Source: Tribonema minus (taxonomy: Eukaryota; Sar; Xanthophyceae; Tribonematales; Tribonemataceae). From it: 64,000 nucleotides of DNA. The notes under the pieces are model-generated. The model saw only the letters and a list, made by a program, of their open reading frames with translations, was not told where the DNA came from and made no database searches. Positions 1 to 10,834 of the stretch are shown piece after piece; position 1 is the first letter of the stretch, and each line of letters opens with the position of its first letter. Made by a program: the position numbers and the translations under genes. The stretch lies in NCBI GenBank assembly GCA_017506865.1, contig JAFCMP010000135.1:248001-312000 (forward strand), in the 5' to 3' direction.

Positions 1-164
1 GCATAGCTTGGTCAACCAAGAGCTGTCGGCAGTGTCATCGTAGGCGTTTGCATCTTGCCATGCACGGGATGGGGCACCTGGCTATCGCTGCTGCTCATGG
101 CCTTGCGTTTGTTGCCATCAGAACTGCATGTCTTGCCTCGAGGACTGGGTTGCGTCTCGTCTAG

Positions 165-200
<36 letters not shown>

Positions 201-468
201 CGCGCACGGGTTCCATCGCGTCCGCCGCGCGGCATCGAGTTGGCGCTCATGCGTGGAGTTGGCGCTCGTGCGTGCCAAGCGTACAGCTCAAGTGCAATCG
301 CGTCGACCCGCGCAGTGCAGTTTGCCCCCATGCGCTGCGTGCGACGCCGGCGGCATCTCTCACGCCACCCTTGAACTTCATTCAAGCCGTATCAAGCGGA
401 AGCGCGTCGCCCCCTGCGTCAGTGCTCAACCCGAGCACCCCTGCTCGCTGCACCCCCTTTCCCCGCAG
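1..468. other. Upstream sequence with no supported gene
   Basis: The stretch holds a long open frame on the plus strand that is an artefact of GC-rich sequence and a (TG)n run. A plausible 3' splice site (pyrimidine-rich, ending CCCCGCAG) closes it and would open the first recognisable exon of the next gene. No promoter or start codon could be assigned. Confidence 0.4.
169..196. repeat. (TG)n microsatellite
   Basis: An uninterrupted TG run of about 14 units. Comparable runs occur at 14816-14833, 37998-38046 (as CA) and 47267-47293. Confidence 0.95.
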
Positions 469-3400
469 CAGCCGCAGCAGCTGCAGCAGCAGTACCAACA
501 AGCAGCGGCGGCGGCGCCGGCGCAGGCGCCGCACGCGCGCGGGCGCGCCGCCGCCGCTGCCGCCGCCGCCGCCGCCGTGCAGGCCAAGCCCGCTGCCGCC
601 AAGCGCGCGGCCAAGACGACCAGGGCCAGCAAGAAGCGGCAGCGGCAGGTCGAGCAGGAGGAGGAGGAGGAGGACCAGGAGCGGCACTTTGCGCTGAGCG
701 CTGCTATCCCGGCGCTGAATGGCAACGGCGCAGCGGCAGCGGCGGCAGCGGCGGCGGCGGGCGCGTTCGCGTACCCGCGGCAGCTCAGCGCTGCGCGCGG
801 CTTCGGCCCCGGCGGCGCACCCCCAGTGCTCAATCCATACCGCCGCGCCGCTGATGCCGCTGGCGCTAACCCTGGCGCGAGCCCTGGCGGCAGCGCGAAT
901 GGCGCGGCGGCAGCGGCGGCGGAGGCGCGGCGCGGCGGCGGCGGCGGCGGCGGCGGCGCGCAGGAAGTGAAGGAGGAGAGGGACGTGAACATGTGGGCGC
1001 CGCGCGATGAGGAGCGCGAGGCGCTGCACTGGCTGCTGCAGATGGGCTTTCAGGTGGGGGGCGCGCGCGCGCGCTGGCAGTTGGAGCGTCTCTCTCGCTG
1101 TCCCTCGTGAACTTCAAGTTCTTGAACGCCACCAGTGTCGCCGGGGCCGTGTAGGCCGCGTGCAACAATGGCGGCATGTCATTCCCCCCTAACCCCCGCC
1201 CCCCCCCCCTCCCCCAAAAAAGAATCATGCATTCCCGAGCCAGAGCATCGGTTTGTGCAGGGAAGCCGATAGCCAAGCGGTGCAGGCACAGCGCTGGCTG
1301 ATGCAAACGGATTCCCAGTACGCGTACACGCGAGTTAACACGACTGCCGCAGCGTTGGAGCTTTCACAGTGACTCCAACATCTCCACGGCTGCAACATCT
1401 CGCGCGCTCCACTTTCCGCGGCCACACACATGGTGCTCGCATGCCCTCCTGAGTGGGATGTCTCCACGCTGCAGTTTGCAGGGTGAGCAGCGTCACAGCG
1501 CGGTGCGCCGCACTCTGACGAGCGCCTCACGCGGCAACTGACCGCGTGCGCACGCCTCGCAGTCGGATGAAGCCGTCATGGGCATCCGCAGCGTCAAGGA
1601 GCGCGCTGCGGCGGCGGCGGCGGCAGGGGCGACCGCAGGGGACGGCGGCGGCAGCGGCGGCGGCGGCGGCGATGACGGCGGTCACGACAGCGATGACGAA
1701 CGCGCTGCGAATGGCGCGGCGCAGCTGATACATGGCGTGCGGAAGGCAGGGATGTGCGACGAGGAGACGGCGGGCGTCGTGCAGCAGGCGTCGCGGTGGC
1801 TGTGAGTGCGCGCGCCGCGCCCGACCCTAGCCCTGCTGGAAACGAATCAAAAGATCGTAGAGCTCTAGGTGACAAGGAGTGGATGGCAAGTGCCTTCCGC
1901 CAATGACCGTTGTCGCCGCTGCTGCAGTCATTGGCCACGAGTCAAACTGCGCCATCATCCTTAATAATCCTCAGAGCTACAGCCAGCCTTGCCCCCGACC
2001 CTGCGCTCACAAGCGTCACTATCCCAATCCTGCGCTCACAACGGATGCGGTCCCGCGCCAGATGTGGATGTTCTCCTGCGCCCACACGCGTCTTCATCCG
2101 CAGCATGTTCGGTCGCGGTCGCGCTTACACATGTCAATAATCGGGTGGGGGGGTAGCATGGGGGAGGGGTGATGGGGGGGGATTGCATGGCCCGCTCATC
2201 GTCACCATGGTGACCCATCCATTCGATGATGGGAGAGGGCAGCATCGCTCAAACTGCGCCGTCGCACCGCATCACCCCCCTTCCCCTCCCCCAACCCCCC
2301 CCCCCCCCCCGCATGTGCAGCCTCCGCCAGCGCAGCATCCGCTGGCACAGCCAGCAGGAGGACCAGACGCGGCTCATGCGCGATCACGACCTGGAGCACG
2401 CCGCGGCGATGCGTGCGCAGTCGGAGCTGGCGCTGGAGGCGGAGGGCGACATCCTCGGCGCGCCGCTGTTTGCGAGTTCCACGCTGCTGGCGGAGCCCGC
2501 GGACGGTGCGTGTGCACATGTAGTCGTTATGCGGGCATCGCTAGCGGTGCGCGTGGTGGTGTGTGATGCTGTTTGCAGCGTCTACGCTGCTGGCGGAGCC
2601 CGCCGATGGTGCATGTGCACATGTAGTCAATATGTGGTGTCCCTAGCGGTGCGAGCGGTGCGTGATGCTGTTGGTAGGGTCCGTGCTATGGCAGAGCCTG
2701 GCGGTGGCGCGTCGCGCGCGGTGTCATTATGCGGGTGTCGTTGGCGGTGCAAGTGGTGTTTGTTGCGCACTGTGTTGAGACGGGGCGCCGCTGCCGGCAG
2801 GGTTCCGTACTACGGCGGAGCCTGCTGACGGTTTGCCTCGCGTGCGGTGCCGTGCATGTGCCCCTGTGGCAGCCTGGCAAGCTGCCTCTCACTGCCACCC
2901 TGCACTTTCGGTGCTGTGCAACACACACGCAAGGGTGTCTGCATGGGGCGACTTGCTGCCTCGCCATCGAACGCCGCACTGCAGCGCTGCGGCACACGCC
3001 AGCGTCGACGCGCCGCGGAGTGAGCTTTGAGTTGAAGTTGACTGAAGTACTCGTGAGCTTTCCTTGCCTCTCCCCATACTGCACACAACTGTTGATGCCA
3101 CCCCGATCTGCGGTGATGCATGAGCATATTCCTGGTGATGCGGCGGCTGCTGGCGGCGATACATGCATGATGATAAAGCACACGACGCGGTGCTTGCGGA
3201 GCGCTGCGTGCGCGTCACGTGGCCGCGCTGACAGCGCCTGTGTGCTGCATTCAAGTAAGTGTATGGAGGCCAGGGCAGTGACGTCTGCGTCTGCCGGCAA
3301 GTGTTGACGCGGCAAGGACAGCGCATGTGCGCTGCATCAGAGCAGGTGTGTGGAAGCCAACGCGGTGGCGCCTGCGTCCGCCGACGAGTGCTGACGCCGC

Positions 3401-5767
3401 CAGCTGGCACCGTGGAAGAGGGGCCTCGCGGCTGCCACAGCAGTGGCACATGCGGGATACGGCACTGGCGGACCATGCGGCGTGAGCTACATGCCGGACA
3501 GCTACATGCCAATCAGCCTCCCCGATGCCCCCCATAGTCTGTCGTCACGCGCAGCACGGGGCACCTTTGCTGTGCACGCTGTCTGCAGCACATACCGGCT
3601 CGCCTGTCATTGCAGCGAGCGGTACATTCACCAGTGTCGTTGGCCCTCGCGGTCGATCGTGGAGTGCGCAGGTGGGTGCGCGGTGCTGCGGCGGCTGCTG
3701 GCGGCGATGGAGGCGGGCGAGCTCGCGCCGAGCTGCGCCATGGCGGCGCTGCGCGAGAGCGCTGTGCGGCTGCTGCTCATGGAAATGCGCACACAGAAGT
3801 GGTGAGTCGAGCGAGCCGAGAGTCTCGTCCATCTGCCGGTGTGTGCATGTGTTTTGTCGTACTTTCACAGTGTGATACGACGAAGCTGCGTGCAGCAACA
3901 TGTTTGCCTAATGAGAGCGCCGTGCGACTGCTGCTCATGGAGATGCGCACGTAGCAGTGAGGGTCTTGTCCGTCCGCCGGTGCAGGCGCAAGCAGGTCAT
4001 TGCGTGCATGCAGAGCAGCGCGCCGACACACGCCAGCCTGAGCAATCTACTGCCCAATACCAGCACTGAGCAATCCCCCCTCAACAGTGGCAGAGCGACA
4101 ACCACTCTGCGGTCGGTGCCAAAAGAGCGGACGTGTCTGTGCGCCTGGCTCTGCCATTCACTGCCCCTCAGCCATGGTGGTGGCGCTGTTGCGGCGCGCT
4201 GCCCTAGCCGCTAGCATGAGTGCTGGGCATGAGGGCTTGGAATGCTGAGCGCTGCGCCTGGCGCGTCACCACTTGAGGTAGCTGGTCAAACTTGTGCTCA
4301 CCAGCCTGCATTGCTGTGCACCGGCAGAGGGTGGCAGAGGCAACAGAGGACTGACACTTGTGTGCCGCTTCGAGTGATGCATGCGTTGGGATCTGTTAAT
4401 CGAAATGAAACTGATTCAACTGCCAGCATGCAACAACTTCAAATTGCAAGACATTGAGGCTGCGCTGCATCCTGTGCTGGGCTTTGCACGAGAGCACCGT
4501 CAAGCACGGCGACTACCGCTGAGCGCTGCGCTGGTGCCGCGTCGTTTCTGCCGCCACGCGCAGCGCCAGGTGGTGCACACTGCGCCGCTGCACGAGATCG
4601 ACCAATGCCGCAGCGGCGCCGGCTATGCAGTGGAGAGATCCAGGTTCTGTGCCGAAAGATGCCCGGGGGAGCTGCATGGCGGCTACAACATTGGTTGTAG
4701 CGCACCATGCTTCAGACCCCGTCATGACGTGCGCTGCGCGGTCTGATATCACCTCCCTACCTACCTACCCCCTTCCACATCTCCACCCTTACCCTAGCCC
4801 CAACCCTAACCCTAATGTGCAGGTACAACCAGGCGTCCGCCATGGTGCGCGGCTACTTCTGCCGCGTCGCCGCGCGCACGGACGAGCGCTGCGGCGGCAG
4901 CAGCGGCGGCAGCAACGGCGGCGGCGCCGCCGGCAAGGCCGCGAGCGGCAAGAAGCGTCGCAGCAGCAGCAGCAGCAGCAGCAGTGCTCAGCAGGAGGAT
5001 GACGCCGCCCTGCAGGCATGCGCCGACGCGCTGACAGAGGAGCTCAAGAGCCTGGAGGCCATCCACGCACGTGAGTGCGAGGTCCCAGAGTCACTGTTAC
5101 TGAGTCTGGCAGCGTCTATGAGAGTCGACAAGTAGTGCGCGCGGACTGTCGCCCATGAGGCGCATGCGGGAAAGAGTGCAGCACGTGCTTTAGCAACGTG
5201 CACAGTCTCTGGAGGGATCGGAAAACCTTCAAAGCTATGGGAGCTGCAAGACGTCCCCATGATCCACCATTGGCGCTGAGGCCGCGGCGCTGGCTGGTAC
5301 TGTCGGTGTGCGGGCACGCTGGAGCATATGCGTATGCGTACCAGGTGAAAGACGCAGCTCAGCACTCAGAACGTTCGGAAGGATCTGTCGGCGCGCATGT
5401 TAGCATCAATCCGGTTTCTGCCAGGGCGTCGCAGCAACGCTCAGCATCGCCCATGACATCTTTGTCACTGCGAGGGCAACGATGTTGCCCTGTCTGCACA
5501 TGGAGCATCAGCATCAGACACTGCTCAGCGCTGATGCCACAAGATCCCCCCATTTTCCCGCCTCCTGTTTTAGGGTATCCCGGCACCAGCATGGACGTGC
5601 CGCGCGAGTTCCGCGAGTGCGCGCCGCGCTCCACTCTTGAAGATGATGGCATTGAAGAGGTTGAACTTGAAGCGCCGTCGACCGGCGATGCAGCGGCGGC
5701 GCAACAAGCTGAGGGCACAGCAGTAGCCGCTGCGCCGCCGCCGCCGGAGATCATAGAGCTCGAGTGA
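469..5767 (+). CDS. Uncharacterised UBA-like, low-complexity protein (six exons, 5' end uncertain)
   Basis: I do not recognise the family. Six exons join in phase: about 469-1053, 1563-1801, 2321-2505, 3672-3801, 4823-5070 and 5574-5767, all with GT-AG borders. The first exon is mostly Gln, Ala and Lys runs and ends in EREALHWLLQMGFQ, continued by SDEAVMGI in exon 2; this MGF-centred pattern resembles a UBA (ubiquitin-binding) helix bundle. Exons 3-5 are helical and rich in Glu, Arg and Leu (for example ESAVRLLLMEMRT). Exon 5 carries a Ser run, then ELKSLEAIHAR, which is faintly RWD-like. The protein ends acidic, in PPPPEIIELE. A link to the ubiquitin system is only inference. The start codon was not found; the acceptor at 467-468 suggests that the gene begins further upstream. 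The third and fourth introns contain copies of the exon edge before them. Confidence 0.55.
1838..1951 (+). mobile_element. Short interspersed element, copy 1 (intronic)
   Basis: This copy begins near GGAAACGAATCAAAAGATCG and ends near CATTGGCCACGAGTCAAAC. Four relatives lie at 44974-45080, 54879-55006, 61783-61892 and 63479-63592. The copy sits in the intron 1802-2320, same strand as the gene, and lacks an internal segment of about 20 bp present in the others. No coding capacity of its own is credible. No terminal inverted repeats or tRNA-like boxes were seen. Confidence 0.8.
2480..2860 (+). repeat. Tandem copies of an exon end plus donor site
   Basis: The end of the exon 2321-2505 (CTGCTGGCGGAGCCCGC, then the GTGCGT donor) recurs in the intron at about 2584-2632, 2682-2720 and 2807-2860, each followed by similar intron sequence (GTGCATGTGCACATGTAGTC in the first copy). 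The copies decay with distance from the exon. Confidence 0.75.
3915..3962 (+). repeat. Second copy of an exon end inside the following intron
   Basis: The sequence coding for ESAVRLLLMEMRT at the end of exon 3672-3801 is repeated here with few changes and is followed by a stop codon in that frame. The splice to 4823 keeps the frame when this copy is treated as intron. Confidence 0.75.
4786..4816 (+). repeat. Interstitial telomeric repeat at a 3' splice site
   Basis: Degenerate and perfect CCCTAA units run directly into the acceptor GTGCAG at 4817-4822 and so occupy the place of the polypyrimidine tract. Confidence 0.85.
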
Positions 5768-7053
5768 TGTCCGGCGAGCTGCTATGATATGCAATCGGTA
5801 GTGGCTATTGACGTCAAGTGGCGTGTCGCACGCTTCACAAAGGAAATGGCCCGCTCCAAAGCACAAGAAGCACTGGAACGCGTAGGTGGCGGCCATGCAG
5901 CAGATTGCACGCAAGAGCGCCCCCTTGGCGCGAGGTGTCACGTGCATGCTCAATGACGCATGCACGGCTGCTTGAAGTTGCATGCACCTGCAAGCAAGTT
6001 GCTTGCGCCCCTGGCTCACTACTCGGTGGTGGCTTAATCACAGCATGGACCATGCGTGAATGACACAGCAGGTCTGGTCGTGAGTCATCGCGAGTGCATT
6101 TGGCACACTGGATCTGGAACAGCCACGTAATGTCACCTCGTCGAGCAAATGAGTGTTCATACGCCTCTGAATGTTGTCACTTCAGCTTCTGCTGCGCATA
6201 AGTTGGATGACAACATGCCAGCAACGATACTCAAAGCATGAATCTGTGCAGAGTATGACGGCTGTCAGTTTTCATCTTGCTGTTTGCACACGTTGTCTGC
6301 ATTGAAACATGCATTAAAAATGCATCTCCAGTGAAGTTCCCCACCCCCTCTTTCGGTGGAATTCACGCGTTGGGGGTACAGGGGTTAAAAAATGTCGGGT
6401 GAGGATCGGTCTCGGGGGAAAAGTCTGAGAGTTCACTTTTTTAAATCCGGCTCTCGGATCACAAACTCGCACATCTCCTCACCACCCTGCCATCCCCGTC
6501 ACCAGCAAAGGAGCGCCCCGGAACCTCGTCCATGTAAGCGCCTTGGAACGCTGCACGCCGGATTTGCATCAATGCTCTGTGGCTGTTGGCATCCAGATCC
6601 TAGTTTTCAGGTTTGGCTTCTGTTCAGCACCATCCCTCTGTTGCGACGGGCATGCGGGAGGCTCCTTTCCTGATCGAGCTGACAGGAATATTTGCAGCAC
6701 ATCATGCTTTAGCATGCTCAGTCCGTCATCACATAAGATCACACATGACATAGGACGCCCATTATTCTTCCAGATCACCAACTCGGAAGTTTGGACGTGT
6801 ACCTGTACTGTTTCAGATAGAGCTGAGCAGTCTCGGCTGGTTCTGTCATCAGAGCCTGGGCACTGGCCATCTGCTAGCTGTGCCTCTTTGAGCATTTTCA
6901 CTCGCAATGCAGAGGAGATCACTTCTGTGTTTGCGCGAACCTCAATCACATACGTCCGGCCAAGCTATACATCGCCATTTCATCCGCCCATGTCATGCAA
7001 TAACTGAGCCTGACCGAGCGCTCTCTCTTCCCTGGTCCCTCGCAGACTTCATA
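5768..7053. other. Intergenic region with an odd, lower-GC open stretch
   Basis: No gene is supported. Around 6569-6969 the minus strand stays open for about 130 codons without low-complexity runs (for example VKMLKEAQLADGQ and LVIWKNNGRPMS). It has no ATG at its start and no recognised domain. It may be a decayed element or an isolated exon. Confidence 0.3.
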
Positions 7054-9568
7054 ATGATCGGCCAGAGCACATGTACGGTCGCGCTGTTCTGTATCCTCTG
7101 CGCCTGTGCGTCCGCCAAGTCGCTGCGCGGCGGCCGCCACCAACAGCGCCGCCTTAAGATCTCTCCAGACTACCAGGGCACACCCTACGAAGCGAACCCC
7201 ATCGCCATCCCGGGCATGCTCCAGGCAAGTTCGCTGCACCCTACATGCTTTCAATTGCACCCACTATTCAATCTGAAGAAATATTATGCAGTATGTTGTG
7301 CGAGCTGTGCACATTGATGCATCACATGCTGAGAAGAATGCAATCTGATGTGTGTGAGCTGTGCGAGTCAGTCAACGCTTGACACGCTCGCGCCTGCGAC
7401 TGCATGTAAATTTACTCGTGTTCACACAAATTCTGCAATCTGTTGTGTGAGTGGCGACGGCATGTACATAGACTCGTTTAAAGAAGTTGTTGCAATCCGG
7501 TGTGTATGAGATGTGCGCATCAAGCAACATTTCGCACGCTCCCGCCCTCGATCGCGCATGATGTATGCATCAGGCAACGTTTCGCACGCTCACGCCCTCG
7601 AACGCGTATGAATTCACCCGTGTTCACAAATCCTGCAATCTGTTGTGTGAGTGCCGACGGCATGTAAATGCTCATGCTAACGCTCTCGACCGCGCATGAA
7701 TTCACTCTCGTGCTGTGCAGGTGGAGCTTTTTGACAAGGGCGGCGAGGGCGTAGGCTACCACGACATCAAGGACCCCGCCGCGAAGGCCAAGGCGCCCCC
7801 CAATGTCATCCGCCAGGACTCGCCGATACAGATCAACGACGAGGGGCCGGACGTGAACGGCTCCGAGGCCGTGGGCCAGATCGGAATAGGCATGGGAATA
7901 GGGGGCGAGTGGCTGCGGTGAGTGAGAGGAAGATGCGTGAAAGTGAAGTTGGTTATTTGTGAAATGTCAGCAGCACATGTGCAGCAGGCTTGTGAAGTGA
8001 AAAGGCGTCTTTGTCTTGTGTCTGCGGTTGGCTCTGCTCCGAAGCCAGCTGGGCCCAGTGATTTTCAGCTCTTGTGTAGAGGGAGAGGCGTTGATACGAG
8101 TATGCTTGACTTCCAGAGTCTAGAGTCGTTTGAGATGCAGGCGTGAATTCGCAAGTGCAACAAAAACAGTTTATTTCTTCATCACGTAGTTTTGTCTCAT
8201 CACGTAGTTTTGTCTCAACAAAAACAGTTTATTTCTTCATCAAGTAGATGTCTTGCTTTCTGCAGCTGTGCACAGTGCACCTCCTTGAACGACTCAAAGG
8301 CTTGCACGTTGTACTGTAGCATCTGCAGCATCCCACATTTTAAATGCCCCAGTTTGGCACATTTTCCAATCTGAAAGTATCATTGGTGATGATTGCAAGC
8401 CCTGTTTGTTTCACGTCAGTTATGGTGAGTATATCAGTCATCAAGTTTGCGCGCGGAAGGCGCGTCTGCAATAGTGGCACGCACATGAACACAGCTTACA
8501 TGACAGACATCATTAAGTATGTTTAAATACAAGATAAGCTGGTGAGCAAACGTGAGGTACACGCATTGAAATAACACCATCGCAACTAGGAAGAATGAGT
8601 GCACTTATCATGTTGTACTGCAAAATACTTGCTTGACAGCACCTGTGAGTAAATAAGCAGTTGAACCAGAAAAAAGTGTGTTCAAGTCATGTGCGTCGGA
8701 ACGGGTGGCTTACAAGTGGGCATGGTCGCCACAAGCGCGCTCGTACAGTGATGCCTTTCTTGCCATGTTATTGGACTCATCAATGTCCATGGATGCAGCA
8801 GGTGGCATTTTCTTTTGAGTGTTGCGTGTTGGCAAGTTTCATGTTCGCTTCAGCAAGTTGGGAGAGCAAGCGCTTGCCGCCTACAAAACGTGACGATAAC
8901 TTGAAGCATCCGCACCGCGAGTTTCACATCATCGGGTCGCGGCCGCGCTCCTCTGCCTTCACATGAAACAGCTTCAGCCCAGGTCACCTCACTCATGCGC
9001 GCGCAGTCAAAGAACATGAGTTTAGAGTGAGGGTTGCTAGTAGCTGCCCTCATGCCGCTCACTGCCGCTAGCCACTCGCGCATGCAGCAAGAGCTAAATT
9101 GACACTTTGCCTCACGCGCTGCCGCTGCGCAGGTACACGATAGAGGCGACGGAGACCGCCACGTACCGCCCCATCTGGCGCATCGCGACGTACGACCCCA
9201 AGGGCGGCGACAATGTCGTGCAGACGAACCTCGCGCTGGGCACGGGCGCGGAGGCGAACCCCTGCACAGGCGACCTCCCCGTCGCCGGCGGCCTCGACAT
9301 CAAGGTCAACACGGGCGGCTACAAGACGTTCAAGAGCTACACGTCCAAGGACCCCATCACGATACCCAAGGGCGCGCACGTGCTCACCGTGTGCCTGAGC
9401 GACGTCGTGGATTTCGAGATGAACTACATTGACTTTGAGGTCGTCGGCGAGGGCGGCGCGACCGAGGCGCCTTCCGCCGCGCCCTCCATAGCGCCTTCTG
9501 TGATGCCTTCCGCGGCGCCGTCCGACGCGCCGAGCGCCGCCCCCTCGGCGGCGCCCGTCGCGGCGTAA
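7054..9568 (+). CDS. Secreted CBM6-like carbohydrate-binding protein with PSxxPS tail
   Basis: Three exons, 7054-7224, 7721-7917 and 9133-9568, give 267 residues in one frame. The start is the ATG heading a signal peptide (MIGQSTCTVALFCILCACAS). Residues from about 58 to 220 look like a family 6 carbohydrate-binding module: FDKGGEGVGYHD near its start, GEWLRYTIEATE in the middle and FEMNYIDFEVV at the last strand. CBM6 modules bind polysaccharide chains, so an extracellular or wall-associated lectin is likely; no catalytic domain is present. The C-terminal 35 residues are PS-A-PS repeats (PSIAPSVMPSAAPS), a wall-protein linker common in stramenopiles. The first intron starts with GC (CAG then GCAAGT), not GT. 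The specific ligand cannot be read from the sequence. Confidence 0.85.
7330..7715 (+). repeat. Intronic tandem repeats leading up to an acceptor
   Basis: Sequence preceding the acceptor at 7720 (CGCGCATGAATTCACTC followed by GTG) recurs in altered form at about 7405-7455, 7555-7590 and 7600-7650. The units are joined to CTGCAATCTGTTGTGTGAGTG, which is itself present twice. Confidence 0.65.
8157..8247 (+). repeat. Short direct repeats in an intron
   Basis: CAACAAAAACAGTTTATTTC with its flank occurs twice about 60 bp apart, separated by a doubled TCATCACGTAGTTTTGTCTC unit. The stretch is AT-rich compared with the exons and lies in the intron 7918-9132. Confidence 0.8.
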
Positions 9569-10834
9569 AGCCCTCTTATTTCTTAGAATGTGTGCCCCGC
9601 GGCAGAAGGAGAGGAGCGCGCGCGGCACGGCGGCGGCGACGCGGCTCTCCATCAGAGTGGTGTTCGCGCGGCGGGGCTGTGAAGGTCCCTTCCTTTCCCC
9701 CATTCCGGTAGCGAGAGAGGTGTCCCCGAGCGTGTGGTGTGGCGCTGCCCCCGTCCCAGGCAGCTGCTGCGGTTCCCCTACGTTTATTCTCTTGCGCGCT
9801 GTCGCTGCGGCCTCCTTGGTGGCCGGCGGCGCGGCGGCAGAGTCCCCTCCCTCAGCACTATACCTACATACTCCTACCCTCCTCTTCTGCGGCGTGTGGT
9901 CCTCATCCCAGAGCGGTAGTGCAGCGGCAGCAGAGTCGAGACAGGATGCGGCACCCATGTCCGCTGCAGATTCGTGCATGTGCGATTGTGGTCGGGAGCG
10001 GAGGAAAAGCGGGAGTGGGGGGGGGGTGAACCGGCGCCCTGTTGTGCACGGCAGCCTGTGCCACCTGTGTGTGTTCCGTTGCGTGTGAAGCATTGCGCTC
10101 ACCATGGGCCATTGTCGATTGCAAGTTGCTGTTTTTGGGCGCAGCTTTCTCTCTAGCGGCAAGCCAACGTGGCCTGCTGCTGATACTGCGGTCACATGAC
10201 GGTGAAGAATACCAATGTTGATTGCTGCACATGAGTGTGTCTTGTCTTCTGCTTTATCGCTTCTGCTTGCCTGCCTGCATGCGTGGGCATCACATGTACA
10301 CTGAATGTATTGCCATAACTGCTTCTGTACATGACTTGGTCTTCATTGTGGTATGAAAAGCACTCATGTGCAGGCAAAGCGGTCGATCATCGTCATTTGT
10401 AACATGCATAGGTTAAACCCTTGCCGATAGAACGTTGATGACAACACACAAAGTTCATACGCGCAAGCAAGCCAGCCTGCATCTGACACCAGACATTGCA
10501 CAGTATCCCAGTACCGGTAAGGAACACCTAACACAAGTAATATGTGCACAGGATGGCGAACTTGTAATGGACAGCTTCAAGCGCTGGACCCAACGGTGCA
10601 TAATTTCATCTTGCAAAATGATGCCATGTAGAGTTGACAGCAGTTGTAAGACAGGGTGGTTGTGTGATGTAGGAGGTATTGGAACAACACACAGTAGTGT
10701 CCACACCCCTGTTACTTCAACTGAAAAAGAACTTCAACTGCAAGTTGAAGAAAACATTTGATCGGGGTCGTGCGCGCAAAGGAACGCGGTCAAGGAAATA
10801 TTGCAGCAAGCGATGTTATGATCGCTGCGACATC
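9569..10834. other. Intergenic region, nothing assignable
   Basis: This is the 3' flank of the CBM6-like gene and the 5' flank of the PXMP4-like gene. Open frames here are GC-driven and show no domain, and no RNA gene was seen. Confidence 0.4.

Noticed and set aside
55-468. Long plus-strand open frame upstream of the first exon
   Set aside because: It is largely a translated (TG)n microsatellite and GC-rich sequence with no ATG in good context.
4430-4705. Open stretch in the UBA-like gene that could be an extra exon
   Set aside because: The flanking exons 3672-3801 and 4823-5070 join in phase without it, and no suitable acceptor and donor pair was found.
4786-4816. True chromosome end
   Set aside because: The telomere-like blocks are short, degenerate, scattered and flanked by genes on both sides.
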